Of a DNA stretch of 64,000 bases, positions 44,420-52,564 are shown piece by piece. Within the stretch, counting starts at the first letter, position 1. Each line of letters begins with the position of its first letter. Location of the stretch: contig JBIPLJ010000004.1 in the NCBI GenBank assembly GCA_044368415.1, positions 65,997-129,996 of the forward strand, read 5' to 3'. This DNA is from UBA4615 sp044368415. Its GTDB lineage: Bacteria; Pseudomonadota; Gammaproteobacteria; Burkholderiales; Burkholderiaceae_E. The position numbers and the translations under genes were made by a program. Below the pieces are notes generated by a model. The model did no database searches, was not told where the DNA came from, and saw only the letters and a program-made list of their open reading frames with translations.

Positions 44420-45733
44420 ATGGACGTCCTCCTGCTGCTGCTCCTCATCCTGCTGAACGCGGTGTTCGCGATGTCGGAGATGGCCGTGGTCTCGTCCCGC
44501 AAGGCCAGGTTGCAGCGGATGGCCGACGACGGCTTCCCAGGTGCGAAGTCGGCCGTCGTGCTGAACGAGGAGCCGTCGGCGTTCCTGTCGACCGTCCAGG
44601 TCGGCATCACCACGATCGGCATCCTGAGCGGCGTCGTCGGAGAGGGGCTGATCGCCGCGCCGATTGCGGCCTGGCTGTCGCAGTACGAGGTGCTCGCGCC
44701 CTACGCCAAGGGCTTCTCGGTGGCGCTGGTGGTCGCGATCATCACCTACTTGTCGGTCGTCATCGGCGAGCTGGTGCCCAAGCGCCTCGCGCTGCTCGCA
44801 CCCGAGCGCATCGCCTCGGTGGTCGCGCGGCCCATGGTCTGGCTCTCGGGCATTGCGCGCCCGCTGGTGATCGGCCTGTCGGGCTCGAGCAACCTGCTGC
44901 TGCGGATGCTGGGCGCGCGTGGCACCGACGAGCCGCCGGTCACCGACGACGAGATCAAGGTGCTGATGGAACAGGGCGCCGAGGCCGGCGTCTTCCACGA
45001 GAGCGAGCAGGCGATCGTCTCCAACGTGCTGCGGCTCGACGACCAGCGGATCGGCGCGATCATGACGCCGCGGATGGACATCGACGCGATCGACCTCGAG
45101 GACGGCGACGAGGCGATCCGCGGCCGGATCGCCGACAGCCCGCACTCGCGGCTCGTCGTCTGCCGCGGCGGCCTCGACCACATCCTCGGTGTGCTGCGCA
45201 CCGGCGACCTGCTGAAGGCGGTGCTCCAGGGCGCCGCGCTCGACGTCGAGAAGCAGCTGACGCCCGCGCTCTTCGTGCCCGAGACGATCAGCACCACGCA
45301 GCTGCTCGAGAGCTTCCGCCGCGAGCGCGTGCAGTTCGCGCTGATCGTCGACGAGTACGGCGACCTGCAAGGCCTGGTCTCCCTGACCGACGTGCTGACC
45401 TCGATCGTCGGCGACCTGCCCGAGCAGGACGACGCCGGCGACACCGACGTGGTCCGCCGCGAGGACGGCTCGTGGCTGGTCGACGGCTCGGTGGGCATCG
45501 AGCGGCTCGAGCAGGTGCTGGACATCGAGGAGCTCTCCACCGAGGACGAGCGCGGCTTCCACACGGTGGGCGGCTTCTCGATGCACCGGCTCGGCCGCAT
45601 CCCGACGGTGGCCGACCACTTCGAGGCGGCCGGTTTCCGCTTCGAGGTCGTCGACATGGACCGCAACCGCGTCGACAAGGTACTGGTCGCGAAGCTCCCC
45701 GGCGCCGGGGTGGTGCCGGTCGACGAACCCTAA
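44420..45733 (+). CDS. HlyC/CorC family transporter (DUF21-CBS-CorC_HlyC)
   Basis: A 437-residue membrane protein. The DUF21 domain with three to four helices (MDVLLLLLLILLNAVFAMSE to about residue 190) is followed by a CBS pair (IMTPRMDIDAIDLEDGDEAI and FRRERVQFALIVDEYGDLQG) and the CorC_HlyC C-terminal domain (GGFSMHRLGRIPTVADHF). Members are linked to Mg2+/Co2+ handling or membrane integrity; haemolysin activity is not implied. ATG 44420 begins exactly at the first membrane helix. It is downstream of an FNR-like box. Confidence 0.9.
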   Translation: MDVLLLLLLILLNAVFAMSEMAVVSSRKARLQRMADDGFPGAKSAVVLNEEPSAFLSTVQVGITTIGILSGVVGEGLIAAPIAAWLSQYEVLAPYAKGFSVALVVAIITYLSVVIGELVPKRLALLAPERIASVVARPMVWLSGIARPLVIGLSGSSNLLLRMLGARGTDEPPVTDDEIKVLMEQGAEAGVFHESEQAIVSNVLRLDDQRIGAIMTPRMDIDAIDLEDGDEAIRGRIADSPHSRLVVCRGGLDHILGVLRTGDLLKAVLQGAALDVEKQLTPALFVPETISTTQLLESFRRERVQFALIVDEYGDLQGLVSLTDVLTSIVGDLPEQDDAGDTDVVRREDGSWLVDGSVGIERLEQVLDIEELSTEDERGFHTVGGFSMHRLGRIPTVADHFEAAGFRFEVVDMDRNRVDKVLVAKLPGAGVVPVDEP

Positions 45734-45821
45734 GCCGACCCTTCTGCGGCCGCCCGGCCGCGACCCGTTCCCGCGCCGCCGTGGGACGTCCGTCCACGTG
45801 ACGGCCCCTTAGCCGCCCCCG

Positions 45822-45844
45822 CCCGTGGAAGCCTTCTCCACGGG
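45822..45844. terminator. Perfect 8-bp stem-loop between the CorC-like gene and the T3SS operon
   Basis: CCCGTGGA and TCCACGGG form a perfect stem around the loop AGCCTTC. No T-run follows on either strand, so if it terminates transcription it is not a classical intrinsic terminator. It separates the housekeeping block from the histidine-kinase-led T3SS operon and may instead lie in that operon's leader. Confidence 0.5.
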
Positions 45845-45980
45845 CTCGCGAATGCGCCGCGACGGCGCCCGACCGCGTGACCTTCGCGAGATCCGCGTCG
45901 CGACATTTCGCACAGGTCGCACCGACCTTCAGAGCCATGATTGGGCTCGACGCGGCACTTCGGCCCCGTCCACGACACAC

Positions 45981-47126
45981 ATGACAACGCCAACCGTTCC
46001 TGATCTGGTCGACTCCGGCGTCGACGCATTCGACGCATTCGACGCAGACGACGCGCTCGCGGCGCTCGAAGCGCTCGAAGCGCTCGGGCTGTGGATCGCC
46101 CGGCTCGACCGGAGCGGCGCCCGCGTGGTCGGGTGCAGCGCGGCCCTGTCGCGGCGCTTCCCTCAGTGGCGAGCGGGTCGGACCGTGGCCGAGCTCGAGC
46201 CCGAGCTGCGCGGGCTGTCGGACGCCCTCGCCGCCCACCGCGCCGGTCTTCCCTCGCCGCACGCGCTGACCGGCCGCGACGGCCGTCCGTTCGCGCTCAC
46301 CGTCTCGACCGCGGCCGACGGGACGCTCGCGGTCGCGGTCGCGATCGCGATCGGAGATCCGGCGGCCGACGCCGAGGCCGCGGCCCGCCACCTTGGCGAC
46401 CGCGAACGGCTGCTCTTCCTGTCGCGCTCGCTGTCGGTGGGCGAGATGGCGTCGACCCTCGCACACGAGCTGAACCAGCCGATCGGATCGATCGTGAACC
46501 TGCTGCGCGGCCTGTCGCGGCGCATCGAGCGCGGCACGGTTGATCCGGCGCAGCTGTCGGCTGCGGTGGAACAGGGCATCGAGCAGGCGGTCTACGCGGC
46601 CGGCATCCTCGCGCGGGTCCGCGAATACGTGCAGCCCCGACGCCCGAGCCGCGAGGCGATCCGGCTCCCCGAGCTCGTCGCCTCGGCGATCGCGCTGCTC
46701 GACTGGGAGATCGCGCGAGACGGCGTGACACTGTCGCTCGACGACGCGATCGGCGCGCCGGGGCCGCGGGTGCTTGGCGACCCGGTCATGCTGCAGCAGG
46801 TGATCGTCAACCTCGCGCGTAACGCGATCGAGTCGATGCGCGCCGTGCCGGCCGACGAGCGCCGGCTGCGCGTGGTCACTGCGCCCGACGAGGACGGCCT
46901 GCTGCTCAGGATCGAGGACCGGGGCCACGGTCTCGACGCCGAGGCCGCCGAGCGCCTGTTCACGCCGTTCTTCACGACCAAGCCCGACGGCACCGGTCTC
47001 GGGCTCCACGTCTGCCGCTCGATCGTCGAGCTGCACGGCGGACGACTGTGGTTCGAGCCGTCGAGCGGCGGCGGCTGCACGGCCTGCGTCGCGCTGCCGA
47101 CGTCCGGAGTAGAAGTCACGCCATGA
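45981..47126 (+). CDS. Soluble FixL-like sensor histidine kinase heading the T3SS operon
   Basis: About 381 residues from ATG 45981. No transmembrane helix is evident. The N-terminal part is Asp/Ala-rich (DAFDAFDADDALAALEALE) and then PAS-like (IARLDRSGARVVGCSAALSR). The dimerisation/H-box is SVGEMASTLAHELNQPIGS with His about 162. The ATPase motifs are VNLARNAIESM (N), DRGHGLD (G1), FTPFFTTK (F) and GTGLGLHVCRSIVE (G2). The response regulator gene overlaps its stop by 4 nt and in turn overlaps sctQ. It probably senses a cytoplasmic cue that switches on the secretion system. The signal is unknown. The start is uncertain; an in-frame ATG at 45825 exists. Confidence 0.87.
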   Translation: MTTPTVPDLVDSGVDAFDAFDADDALAALEALEALGLWIARLDRSGARVVGCSAALSRRFPQWRAGRTVAELEPELRGLSDALAAHRAGLPSPHALTGRDGRPFALTVSTAADGTLAVAVAIAIGDPAADAEAAARHLGDRERLLFLSRSLSVGEMASTLAHELNQPIGSIVNLLRGLSRRIERGTVDPAQLSAAVEQGIEQAVYAAGILARVREYVQPRRPSREAIRLPELVASAIALLDWEIARDGVTLSLDDAIGAPGPRVLGDPVMLQQVIVNLARNAIESMRAVPADERRLRVVTAPDEDGLLLRIEDRGHGLDAEAAERLFTPFFTTKPDGTGLGLHVCRSIVELHGGRLWFEPSSGGGCTACVALPTSGVEVTP

Positions 47127-47806
47127 CACGCACCGTGCTGCTGATCGACGACAACACCGCGTTCCGAGTCTCGACCGCGTGGCTGCTCGGCGGCCTGGGG
47201 TACGAGGCCCGCGAATTCGCGTCCGCCCACGCGCTGCTCGCGCAGGTCGACGCGATCGCGGCGACGCCGCACGCGTGCTGCGTGCTGACCGACGTCAGGA
47301 TGCCGGGCACCGATGGCATGCGGCTGCACGACGCGCTGATCGCGCGCGGCTCGACCTGGCCGGTGATCTACATGACCGGCCACGGCGACGTGCCGCTCGC
47401 GGTGGCCGCGATGCAAAAGGGCGCCTGCAGCTTCCTCGAGAAGCCGTTCCGCGAGGCCGCGCTCGAAGAGGCGCTAGAGGATGCGTTCGCCCGCGCCACG
47501 GCGACCTCCGGCGCATCGGCGGCCTCAGCCGTATCCCACGTTTCCCGCGGGCCGATTACCCCGGAACGGTTCGCTGCACTCGAACCAGGCCCCCGTTCGT
47601 CGCTGGCGGACGGGCTGACGAAGCGGGAACGGGAGGTGCTCGACCTGGTCGTGCAGGGACTGCTGAACAAGACGATCGCCGACCGGCTGGGCATCAGCAT
47701 CAAGACGGTCGAGCTGCACCGCTCGAACATGATGCACAAGATCGGCGCCCGTTCGATCACTGACCTGATGCGGCGCGTGCTCACCGACGCGGGGGGCGCG
47801 CCGTGA
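47123..47806 (+). CDS. FixJ-family response regulator (receiver + LuxR HTH), coupled to sctQ
   Basis: 227 residues. The receiver starts TVLLIDDNTAFRVSTAWLL. The phospho-acceptor is Asp about 57 in VLTDVRMPGTDG, with Thr and Lys switch residues in VIYMTGHGDVPLA and CSFLEKPFREAA. The LuxR-type helix-turn-helix is LTKREREVLDLVVQGLLNKT through SIKTVELHRSNMMHKIGARS. The ATG overlaps the kinase stop (ATGA) and its own stop overlaps the sctQ GTG, so kinase, regulator and first apparatus gene are made from one message. Presumed activator of the T3SS promoters. Confidence 0.92.
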   Translation: MTRTVLLIDDNTAFRVSTAWLLGGLGYEAREFASAHALLAQVDAIAATPHACCVLTDVRMPGTDGMRLHDALIARGSTWPVIYMTGHGDVPLAVAAMQKGACSFLEKPFREAALEEALEDAFARATATSGASAASAVSHVSRGPITPERFAALEPGPRSSLADGLTKREREVLDLVVQGLLNKTIADRLGISIKTVELHRSNMMHKIGARSITDLMRRVLTDAGGAP

Positions 47807-48810
47807 ACGCGGCGGCCACCCCCGAGCGCCTCGCGCGCGGCCCCGCGCTCGGGCGTCTGCCACGCGAATCACGCGCCGACGCCCTGGGCCGCAACCGCCT
47901 GCTCGCGCTGCTCGCCTGCGCGCGGATCGACGCTACGACGCCGACATCGGCCGGGCTCGAGGCCGCGCCGTGGCCCGCGCTGCGGATGGACCTCGATTCG
48001 CGCTGGGGCCCGATCGGATTCGTGCCGCTGCGCGACGGTGCGCCCGCCGCGCGCCTGTGTACACCCGACGGCATTCCCGACCTGCGCTCGACGGCCGACG
48101 CGATCGAGGCGGCCGAGCCGGCGCTGCTCGCGCTCGAGGTGGCCCTCGACACGCCGCTCGTGCCGCGCGGGCTCGCGCCGCCGCCGCACGGCGATCGGAT
48201 CGAGGTGGTGCTCGCACTGCCGGACGGCTCGGGCGCGCGGCTCGACGCGAGCGCCTCGGTGCTCGCGCGGCTGCCCCGCCCGGCCTGGATTCAGCCACCC
48301 GAGTGGGTGTTCCATCTCGCAGTGTGCTGTCGCGTGCGGCTCGGATCGTGCCGGCTGTCGGCGCCGAGCGCCGCGGCGCTCGGCGCGGGCGACGTGCTGC
48401 TTACATTGCTCGCGGTGACGCGGCCCGCTACCGTCCGGATCGTCGCGCCGGACGGCGCGCAGGCCCTCGCGACCTTCGATCCGGGCGGGCACACCCTGCG
48501 CTTCGGCCCCCCATTCCACATGGACACCGTGATGCCAACCGATCCGATTCCCGACGTACCGGCCGCCGCCGACGCGGCCGACTGGACCCGCCAGTCGATC
48601 GAACTCGCCTTCGAGCTGCCGCGCGCGAACGTGCCACTGGGCGTGCTCGCCGGTATGCAGCCGGGTGCGGTGATCCCGCTGGCCGCCGACGCCGCGGCAA
48701 TTGAGGTCGTTGTCGTCAACGGCGGACGCGCGGTCGGACGCGGCCGACTGGTCGCGGTCGGCGACGGGCTCGGCGTGCGCCTGTCCACGCCGCTCAGCCG
48801 CCTCGCCTGA
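47803..48810 (+). CDS. sctQ: T3SS cytoplasmic C-ring protein SctQ
   Basis: 335 residues. The C-terminal SpoA/FliN-like domain is clear: ANVPLGVLAGMQPGAVIPLA, then AIEVVVVNGGRAVGRGRLVA and GVRLSTPLS. A second, weaker SpoA-like region with FHLAVCCRVRLGSCRLSAPS lies around residues 165-220. SctQ forms the sorting platform with SctK and SctL, whose genes lie in the convergent operon. The GTG start overlaps the response regulator stop by 4 nt. Position immediately before sctRST agrees with other systems. Confidence 0.85.
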   Translation: MNAAATPERLARGPALGRLPRESRADALGRNRLLALLACARIDATTPTSAGLEAAPWPALRMDLDSRWGPIGFVPLRDGAPAARLCTPDGIPDLRSTADAIEAAEPALLALEVALDTPLVPRGLAPPPHGDRIEVVLALPDGSGARLDASASVLARLPRPAWIQPPEWVFHLAVCCRVRLGSCRLSAPSAAALGAGDVLLTLLAVTRPATVRIVAPDGAQALATFDPGGHTLRFGPPFHMDTVMPTDPIPDVPAAADAADWTRQSIELAFELPRANVPLGVLAGMQPGAVIPLAADAAAIEVVVVNGGRAVGRGRLVAVGDGLGVRLSTPLSRLA

Positions 48811-48831
48811 TCGTCCGCGCGGTCGACGCCG

Positions 48832-49497
48832 ATGGATCTCAGCACCTTCACCCCCGCCAGCGCACTCGTCACCGTCGTGCTGCTCGCCGTGGCGCCCTTC
48901 GTCGCGGTGATGGTCACCTCGTTCACGAAGATCGTCGTCGTGCTGAGCCTGCTGCGCAACGCGCTCGGTCTGCCGCAGACGCCTCCGAACGTGGTGATCA
49001 ACGGGCTCGCGCTGATTTTGTCGATCTACGTGATGCTGCCGGTGGGCTTGGACATCGGCGCGCGCTGGAACGCGACAGGACAGAATGCCGCGACCGCGAC
49101 TCGCGACACGCAGCGGATGCTGAACGCGATCGACGCGGTCAAGGAACCGCTGCGCGAATTCCTCATCAAGCACGCCGCGCCGCGCGAGCGCGCGTTCTTC
49201 CACAAGACCGCGCAGCGGATCGTCGGACCGCAGCGCGCGTCGATGATCGGCGAAACCGACTTCATCGTGATCATCCCGGCTTTCACGGTGAGCGAACTCA
49301 GCTCGGCGTTCCAGATCGGGTTCCTGATCTTCCTGCCCTTCCTCGTGATCGACCTCGTGGTCAGCAACGTGCTGCTCGCGATGGGCATGATGATGATGTC
49401 GCCGGTGACGGTGTCGCTGCCGTTCAAGCTGCTGCTGTTCGTGCTGATCGACGGCTGGGTCAAGCTCGTGCACGGCCTCGTGCTGTCCTACCACTGA
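48832..49497 (+). CDS. sctR: T3SS export apparatus protein SctR
   Basis: 221 residues, a FliP/SctR-family inner-membrane protein. Helices are ALVTVVLLAVAPFVAVMVTS and VVINGLALILSIYVMLPVGL in the N-half and FLIFLPFLVIDLVVSNVLLA with LPFKLLLFVLIDGWVKLVHG in the C-half. SFTKIVVVLSLLRNALGLPQ is the family signature. Unlike many FliP proteins it has no cleavable signal, as expected for T3SS. Five SctR with SctS and SctT form the export gate. Confidence 0.95.
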   Translation: MDLSTFTPASALVTVVLLAVAPFVAVMVTSFTKIVVVLSLLRNALGLPQTPPNVVINGLALILSIYVMLPVGLDIGARWNATGQNAATATRDTQRMLNAIDAVKEPLREFLIKHAAPRERAFFHKTAQRIVGPQRASMIGETDFIVIIPAFTVSELSSAFQIGFLIFLPFLVIDLVVSNVLLAMGMMMMSPVTVSLPFKLLLFVLIDGWVKLVHGLVLSYH

Positions 49498-49513
49498 CCC
49501 CCGGGAGCCCGGC

Positions 49514-49786
49514 ATGCAGCAGACCGACGCGATCCGCCTGACTTACGAAGCGCTGTGGCTGGTCGTCCAGCTGTCGGCACCTCCGGTGATCGCGGTCGCG
49601 ATCGTCGGCCTGATGGTCGCGCTCGTACAGGCGGCAACCCAGGTCCAGGAGCAGACCATCCAGTTCCTCGCGAAGTTCATCGTGCTGGTGTTCGCGCTGT
49701 TCGCGACCGCCGCGATGCTGAGCGGTCAGCTCCAGACCTTCGCGGACCGGGTGTTTTCGGACATCCCGACGCTGCCGCGCCGCTGA
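49514..49786 (+). CDS. sctS: T3SS export apparatus protein SctS
   Basis: 90 residues, FliQ/SctS family: two membrane helices, the first around ALWLVVQLSAPPVIAVAIVG and the second around KFIVLVFALFATAAMLSGQL, joined by the loop QAATQVQEQTIQFL with the family-typical QEQT. It lies 16 nt after sctR with GGGAG upstream of ATG. Confidence 0.95.
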   Translation: MQQTDAIRLTYEALWLVVQLSAPPVIAVAIVGLMVALVQAATQVQEQTIQFLAKFIVLVFALFATAAMLSGQLQTFADRVFSDIPTLPRR

Positions 49787-49802
49787 ACGGAGCGCACCGC
49801 AC

Positions 49803-50591
49803 GTGGCCGGCGCGATTGCCTTCACCGACCTCGCGATGCTGCTCGGCCTGTCGCTGACGCGACTTGCCATCGCGTTCCTCGTGCTGCCGATGTTCACCCA
49901 GGAGGTGATGCCCAGCCTGGTGCGCAACAGCCTGTTCGTCTCGCTGGCGATCACCGCGATCGCCGTGCAGCCGCCGCTCGGGCCGCTCGACGTCGACACC
50001 GCCGGATGGCTGGTGCTGTTCGTCAAGGAGGCCTTCATCGGCTTGGTGTTCGGGCTCTTCGCGAGCGGCGTGCTGTGGGCCGTCGAGATGGCGGGCGTGC
50101 TGATCGACAGCAAGGCCGGCACGCAGATCGGCCAGATCGTCGATCCGATCAATGGTGAGCCGAGCTCGTCCACCGGCGTCTTCCTCGCCCGTCTGTCGAC
50201 CTTCGTCTTCATGGCTTCGGGCGGATTCATGTTCATGGTCGGCGCGCTGCTCGAGAGCTACGCGGTGTGGCCGGTGTCGACCCCGCTGCCCGCGCTGCGG
50301 GCCGCGACGGTCGGCGCGTTCGAAGCCGAGTTCGGCCGGATCATGTTACTCGCGACGATGATCGCGGCGCCGGTGATCGTAGTGCTGTTCCTGCTCGAGT
50401 CCGCGCTCGGGCTGGTCAACAAGTTCGCGCCATCGCTGAACCTGCTGGCGTCGGCGCCGTCCCTGCAGGCGCTGGTGGCGACCGTCCTGGTCGCACTGCT
50501 GCTGGGCACAACCGTCGACCTGCTGGTCCGCGAGTTCGCATCGCTCGAGACGGGCTTGATCGCGCGGGTATCGCGGGTGCTATCGCGCTGA
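49803..50591 (+). CDS. sctT: T3SS export apparatus protein SctT
   Basis: 262 residues, FliR/SctT family, five to six helices. LAIAFLVLPMFTQEVMPSLV and the conserved KEAFIGLVFGLFASGVLWAV are near the N-terminus. DSKAGTQIGQIVDPINGEPS is the typical loop. The C-terminus contains ESALGLVNKFAPSLNLLAS. The GTG start lies 17 nt after sctS. A strong hairpin follows 60 nt downstream, marking the end of the core sctQRST unit. Confidence 0.95.
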   Translation: MAGAIAFTDLAMLLGLSLTRLAIAFLVLPMFTQEVMPSLVRNSLFVSLAITAIAVQPPLGPLDVDTAGWLVLFVKEAFIGLVFGLFASGVLWAVEMAGVLIDSKAGTQIGQIVDPINGEPSSSTGVFLARLSTFVFMASGGFMFMVGALLESYAVWPVSTPLPALRAATVGAFEAEFGRIMLLATMIAAPVIVVLFLLESALGLVNKFAPSLNLLASAPSLQALVATVLVALLLGTTVDLLVREFASLETGLIARVSRVLSR

Positions 50592-50653
50592 GATCGGGTC
50601 GGGCACGACCACTCGTCGGTGCTGGGGTCGGCCCCAGATCGTCGCGACGGGCG

Positions 50654-50678
50654 CAAAAGGCTATCCTGCAGCCTTTTG
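50654..50678. terminator. Hairpin after sctT
   Basis: CAAAAGGCT and AGCCTTTTG form a perfect 9-bp stem with loop ATCCTGC. It sits between sctT and a small unknown gene whose ATG is 15 nt further on. It may be an attenuator, an mRNA-stabilising 3' end, or a structure shielding the next ribosome site. No T-run is present beyond the stem. Confidence 0.6.
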
Positions 50679-50693
50679 GAGCCTTGCACCGCG

Positions 50694-50972
50694 ATGTCCC
50701 CGACGTTCCCGCCCCCCCTGCAGCCCCTGCCCCCCGCGCGGGTCAGTCTTCCGCCCGTCTCCGCGCAGGCAACGGCTGTGGCGTCGGCCGCGGGCAGCGT
50801 CGACCAGCCCGCGCCGCACCCGACCTACACGCCGGCGCGTCTGTCCTTCGATGGCTGGAGCGAAACCCCGGACGAGCCGGTGGTGCTCGGCGGGCGCGGC
50901 TATCCCGGCGACGCCTCGGACCCGCGCGCGGTGGCCGATGCGATCGCCGGCCTGCTCTTCGAGCCGGCCTGA
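50694..50972 (+). CDS. Small proline-rich protein of unknown function in the T3SS locus
   Basis: 92 residues from ATG 50694. The N-terminal half is disordered and Pro/Ala-rich (SPTFPPPLQPLPPARVSLPP). The C-terminal half has an ordered-looking segment (ARLSFDGWSETPDEPVVLGG) and an acidic helix (DPRAVADAIAGLLFEPA). No membrane segment or cysteine is present. I recognise no family. Its place between sctT and another unknown gene suggests a small system-specific component, chaperone-like factor or secreted protein. The ribosome site is poor and may be occluded by the hairpin just upstream. Confidence 0.55.
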   Translation: MSPTFPPPLQPLPPARVSLPPVSAQATAVASAAGSVDQPAPHPTYTPARLSFDGWSETPDEPVVLGGRGYPGDASDPRAVADAIAGLLFEPA

Positions 50973-51000
50973 TCGTTAGCCGGCAGATCCCCCCCCTGCC

Positions 51001-51654
51001 GTGACGACGTCCTGCAGCGCCTCCACGCCGCCCCGCTGGCCGGCGGCCGCGCAGCGGCTCGTGTCCGCGCTCGCCGCCCACCCCGACGCATCGGCGCGCA
51101 GCCGGCTGCTCGAGCGGGTCGCGCTGCGATTCGGTCCGGGTCGGTATCTCGGATTTGTGCAGCTGCTGTGCGCGGTCGAGCAGTTCGGTGACGCCGCGGC
51201 GCGGCGTATCGTCGCCGATGCACTCGCCGGCGCGATCGCCAGTGGCCGCGTGCCGTCAGGCACCGTGCCCGCCTGGGGCGCGGCCTCGTTCAGCCTGTCC
51301 GCAAAACCGCAGTCGGCAGGCGCGCCACCGGGAACCGGCGGGCGCCGGCTCGGTCCGATCGAGTTCGTCTGCGCAGCCCTGCTGCAGCCTGGCATCTCGC
51401 CGCCCGCCGACAATGCCGAGGCCGAGTTCGCGCTGCGCAGGCTGCTCGGGCTGCTGAACGCCTCGCCGCAGGCGGCCGCGCTCTACGCGACGCGGCTGCA
51501 GGCTCACGCCGGCGATCCGCTCGAGGGCGGACTCAGCCTGCGCACGCGCTCGATGCTGGGCGCCATAGCCACCCACTGGAAAGCGGGCGCCCTCCCCGAA
51601 CGCGTCGTGCGGCGCGCGCTCGCCGCAGCCCTGGCGCCGGCGCCGGCGCACTGA
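51001..51654 (+). CDS. Unrecognised T3SS-locus protein, Ala-rich helical
   Basis: 217 residues with a GTG start at 51001. Helical N-terminal region (AAQRLVSALAAHPDASARSR, then GPGRYLGFVQLLCAVEQFGD), a flexible Gly/Pro/Ser section, then a second helical region (EFALRRLLGLLNASPQAAAL). No signal peptide or membrane helix is evident. I cannot assign a family. It is the last plus-strand gene before the convergent sctP end, 28 nt after the small Pro-rich gene, and so is probably co-transcribed with the sctQRST operon. A regulator, chaperone or accessory cytoplasmic component are all possible. Confidence 0.55.
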   Translation: MTTSCSASTPPRWPAAAQRLVSALAAHPDASARSRLLERVALRFGPGRYLGFVQLLCAVEQFGDAAARRIVADALAGAIASGRVPSGTVPAWGAASFSLSAKPQSAGAPPGTGGRRLGPIEFVCAALLQPGISPPADNAEAEFALRRLLGLLNASPQAAALYATRLQAHAGDPLEGGLSLRTRSMLGAIATHWKAGALPERVVRRALAAALAPAPAH

Positions 51655-51706
51655 GTCACCGTCGCGGCCACGATCGGGGCGCCTCCGCGCGGGGGTGTCG
51701 CGCCGC

Positions 51707-52564
51707 TCAGGCCAGTCGCAGTGAGCCGACGCGCAGCCCGCGCTCGCGCAGACGGTTCTCCAGCGCGCGCATCGCGCCCTGCACCAGCTCGCGGGCATCT
51801 GCGCGCGGCTGCACCGTCAGGTGCAGCGCGCCGCCTTCACGGACCAGCACGATGCGCTCCACCGGCACGGCCGAACCGGGAAATGTCAGCGTCACCGTGC
51901 GATCGGCGGCATCGGCGAGCGGCATCCGATCGATCAGCCATTGAGCGATTGCGGCGGCATCCGACGCAGGTCGCGCGGCGTCGGCGGGGGCCAACGCAGC
52001 CAGGAATTGCGCGGCCGTTCCCTGCGCGCCGTCGCCCGAGGACGACCGGCCCCGCTCCTCGTCGGCCGATACCGGCATGACCCGCCATTCCCGGCGGCCC
52101 AACGGGTCGAATGCGAGGCGGGCGGCCGGCCCGGCACCTTCGACGTCCGGGTCGGCTGCCTCCCGGTCGGCAGCGTCACCACCGCGGCCGGCCTCAGTAG
52201 GCGACGGGTCGGTCCGGCCGCGGGCGACCCGCTCCGGATCGGTCCGTTCCGGGTCGGTCCGGAACGGGTCCGCGCGTCGCGGTTCGGCGCGCTTCGAATC
52301 TGCTCGCTCCAGCAGAGCGCGTCGTGGCTCGGGGCGCGCAGGCTCGGGGCGCGCGGGCTCGGGGCGCGCAGGCTCTGTCCCGCGCGGCTCGGCCGGGCGG
52401 GACTCGGCGCGACGGACCGACCCACCTCCGTCGTCGCGACTTTTCATTCGGGCCTCGCCCAGTCGGTCCAGGAAGGCGCGGCGCTGCAAGTCTGACACGG
52501 CCGGCATCTCAGACCGACCCGGCATCGCCCGGCGCGAACCGCCGCTGCCATCGACGCGGCTCAT
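51707..52564 (-). CDS. sctP: T3SS needle-length/substrate-switch protein SctP-like
   Basis: 285 residues. A charged, disordered N-terminal two thirds contains repeats (PARPEPARPEPARPEP and RTDPERTDPER). The C-terminal domain (about 190-285) is globular: AIAQWLIDRMPLADAADRTV, then LTFPGSAVPVERIVLVREGG and ELVQGAMRALENRLRERGLR, in keeping with the FliK/YscP/HrpP type C-domain that interacts with SctU. The assignment rests on this layout and on position after sctO, with an ATGA overlap. Sequence identity to named SctP proteins cannot be checked here. Confidence 0.7.
   Translation of the reverse strand: MSRVDGSGGSRRAMPGRSEMPAVSDLQRRAFLDRLGEARMKSRDDGGGSVRRAESRPAEPRGTEPARPEPARPEPARPEPRRALLERADSKRAEPRRADPFRTDPERTDPERVARGRTDPSPTEAGRGGDAADREAADPDVEGAGPAARLAFDPLGRREWRVMPVSADEERGRSSSGDGAQGTAAQFLAALAPADAARPASDAAAIAQWLIDRMPLADAADRTVTLTFPGSAVPVERIVLVREGGALHLTVQPRADARELVQGAMRALENRLRERGLRVGSLRLA
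52326..52370 (-). repeat. Three tandem 15-bp units in sctP
   Basis: Three copies of GGCTCGGGGCGCGCA (one substitution) encode repeated ARPEP pentads in the disordered part of SctP. In SctP-type rulers the length of this region matters for needle length, so copy-number change would be meaningful. Confidence 0.85.

Noticed and set aside
48832..50591. Flagellar fliPQR instead of sctRST
   Set aside because: The locus also has a secretin (SctC), SctJ lipoprotein, SctK and SctD, and no flagellin, hook or MS-ring genes. FliP-type signal peptide is absent from the R protein.
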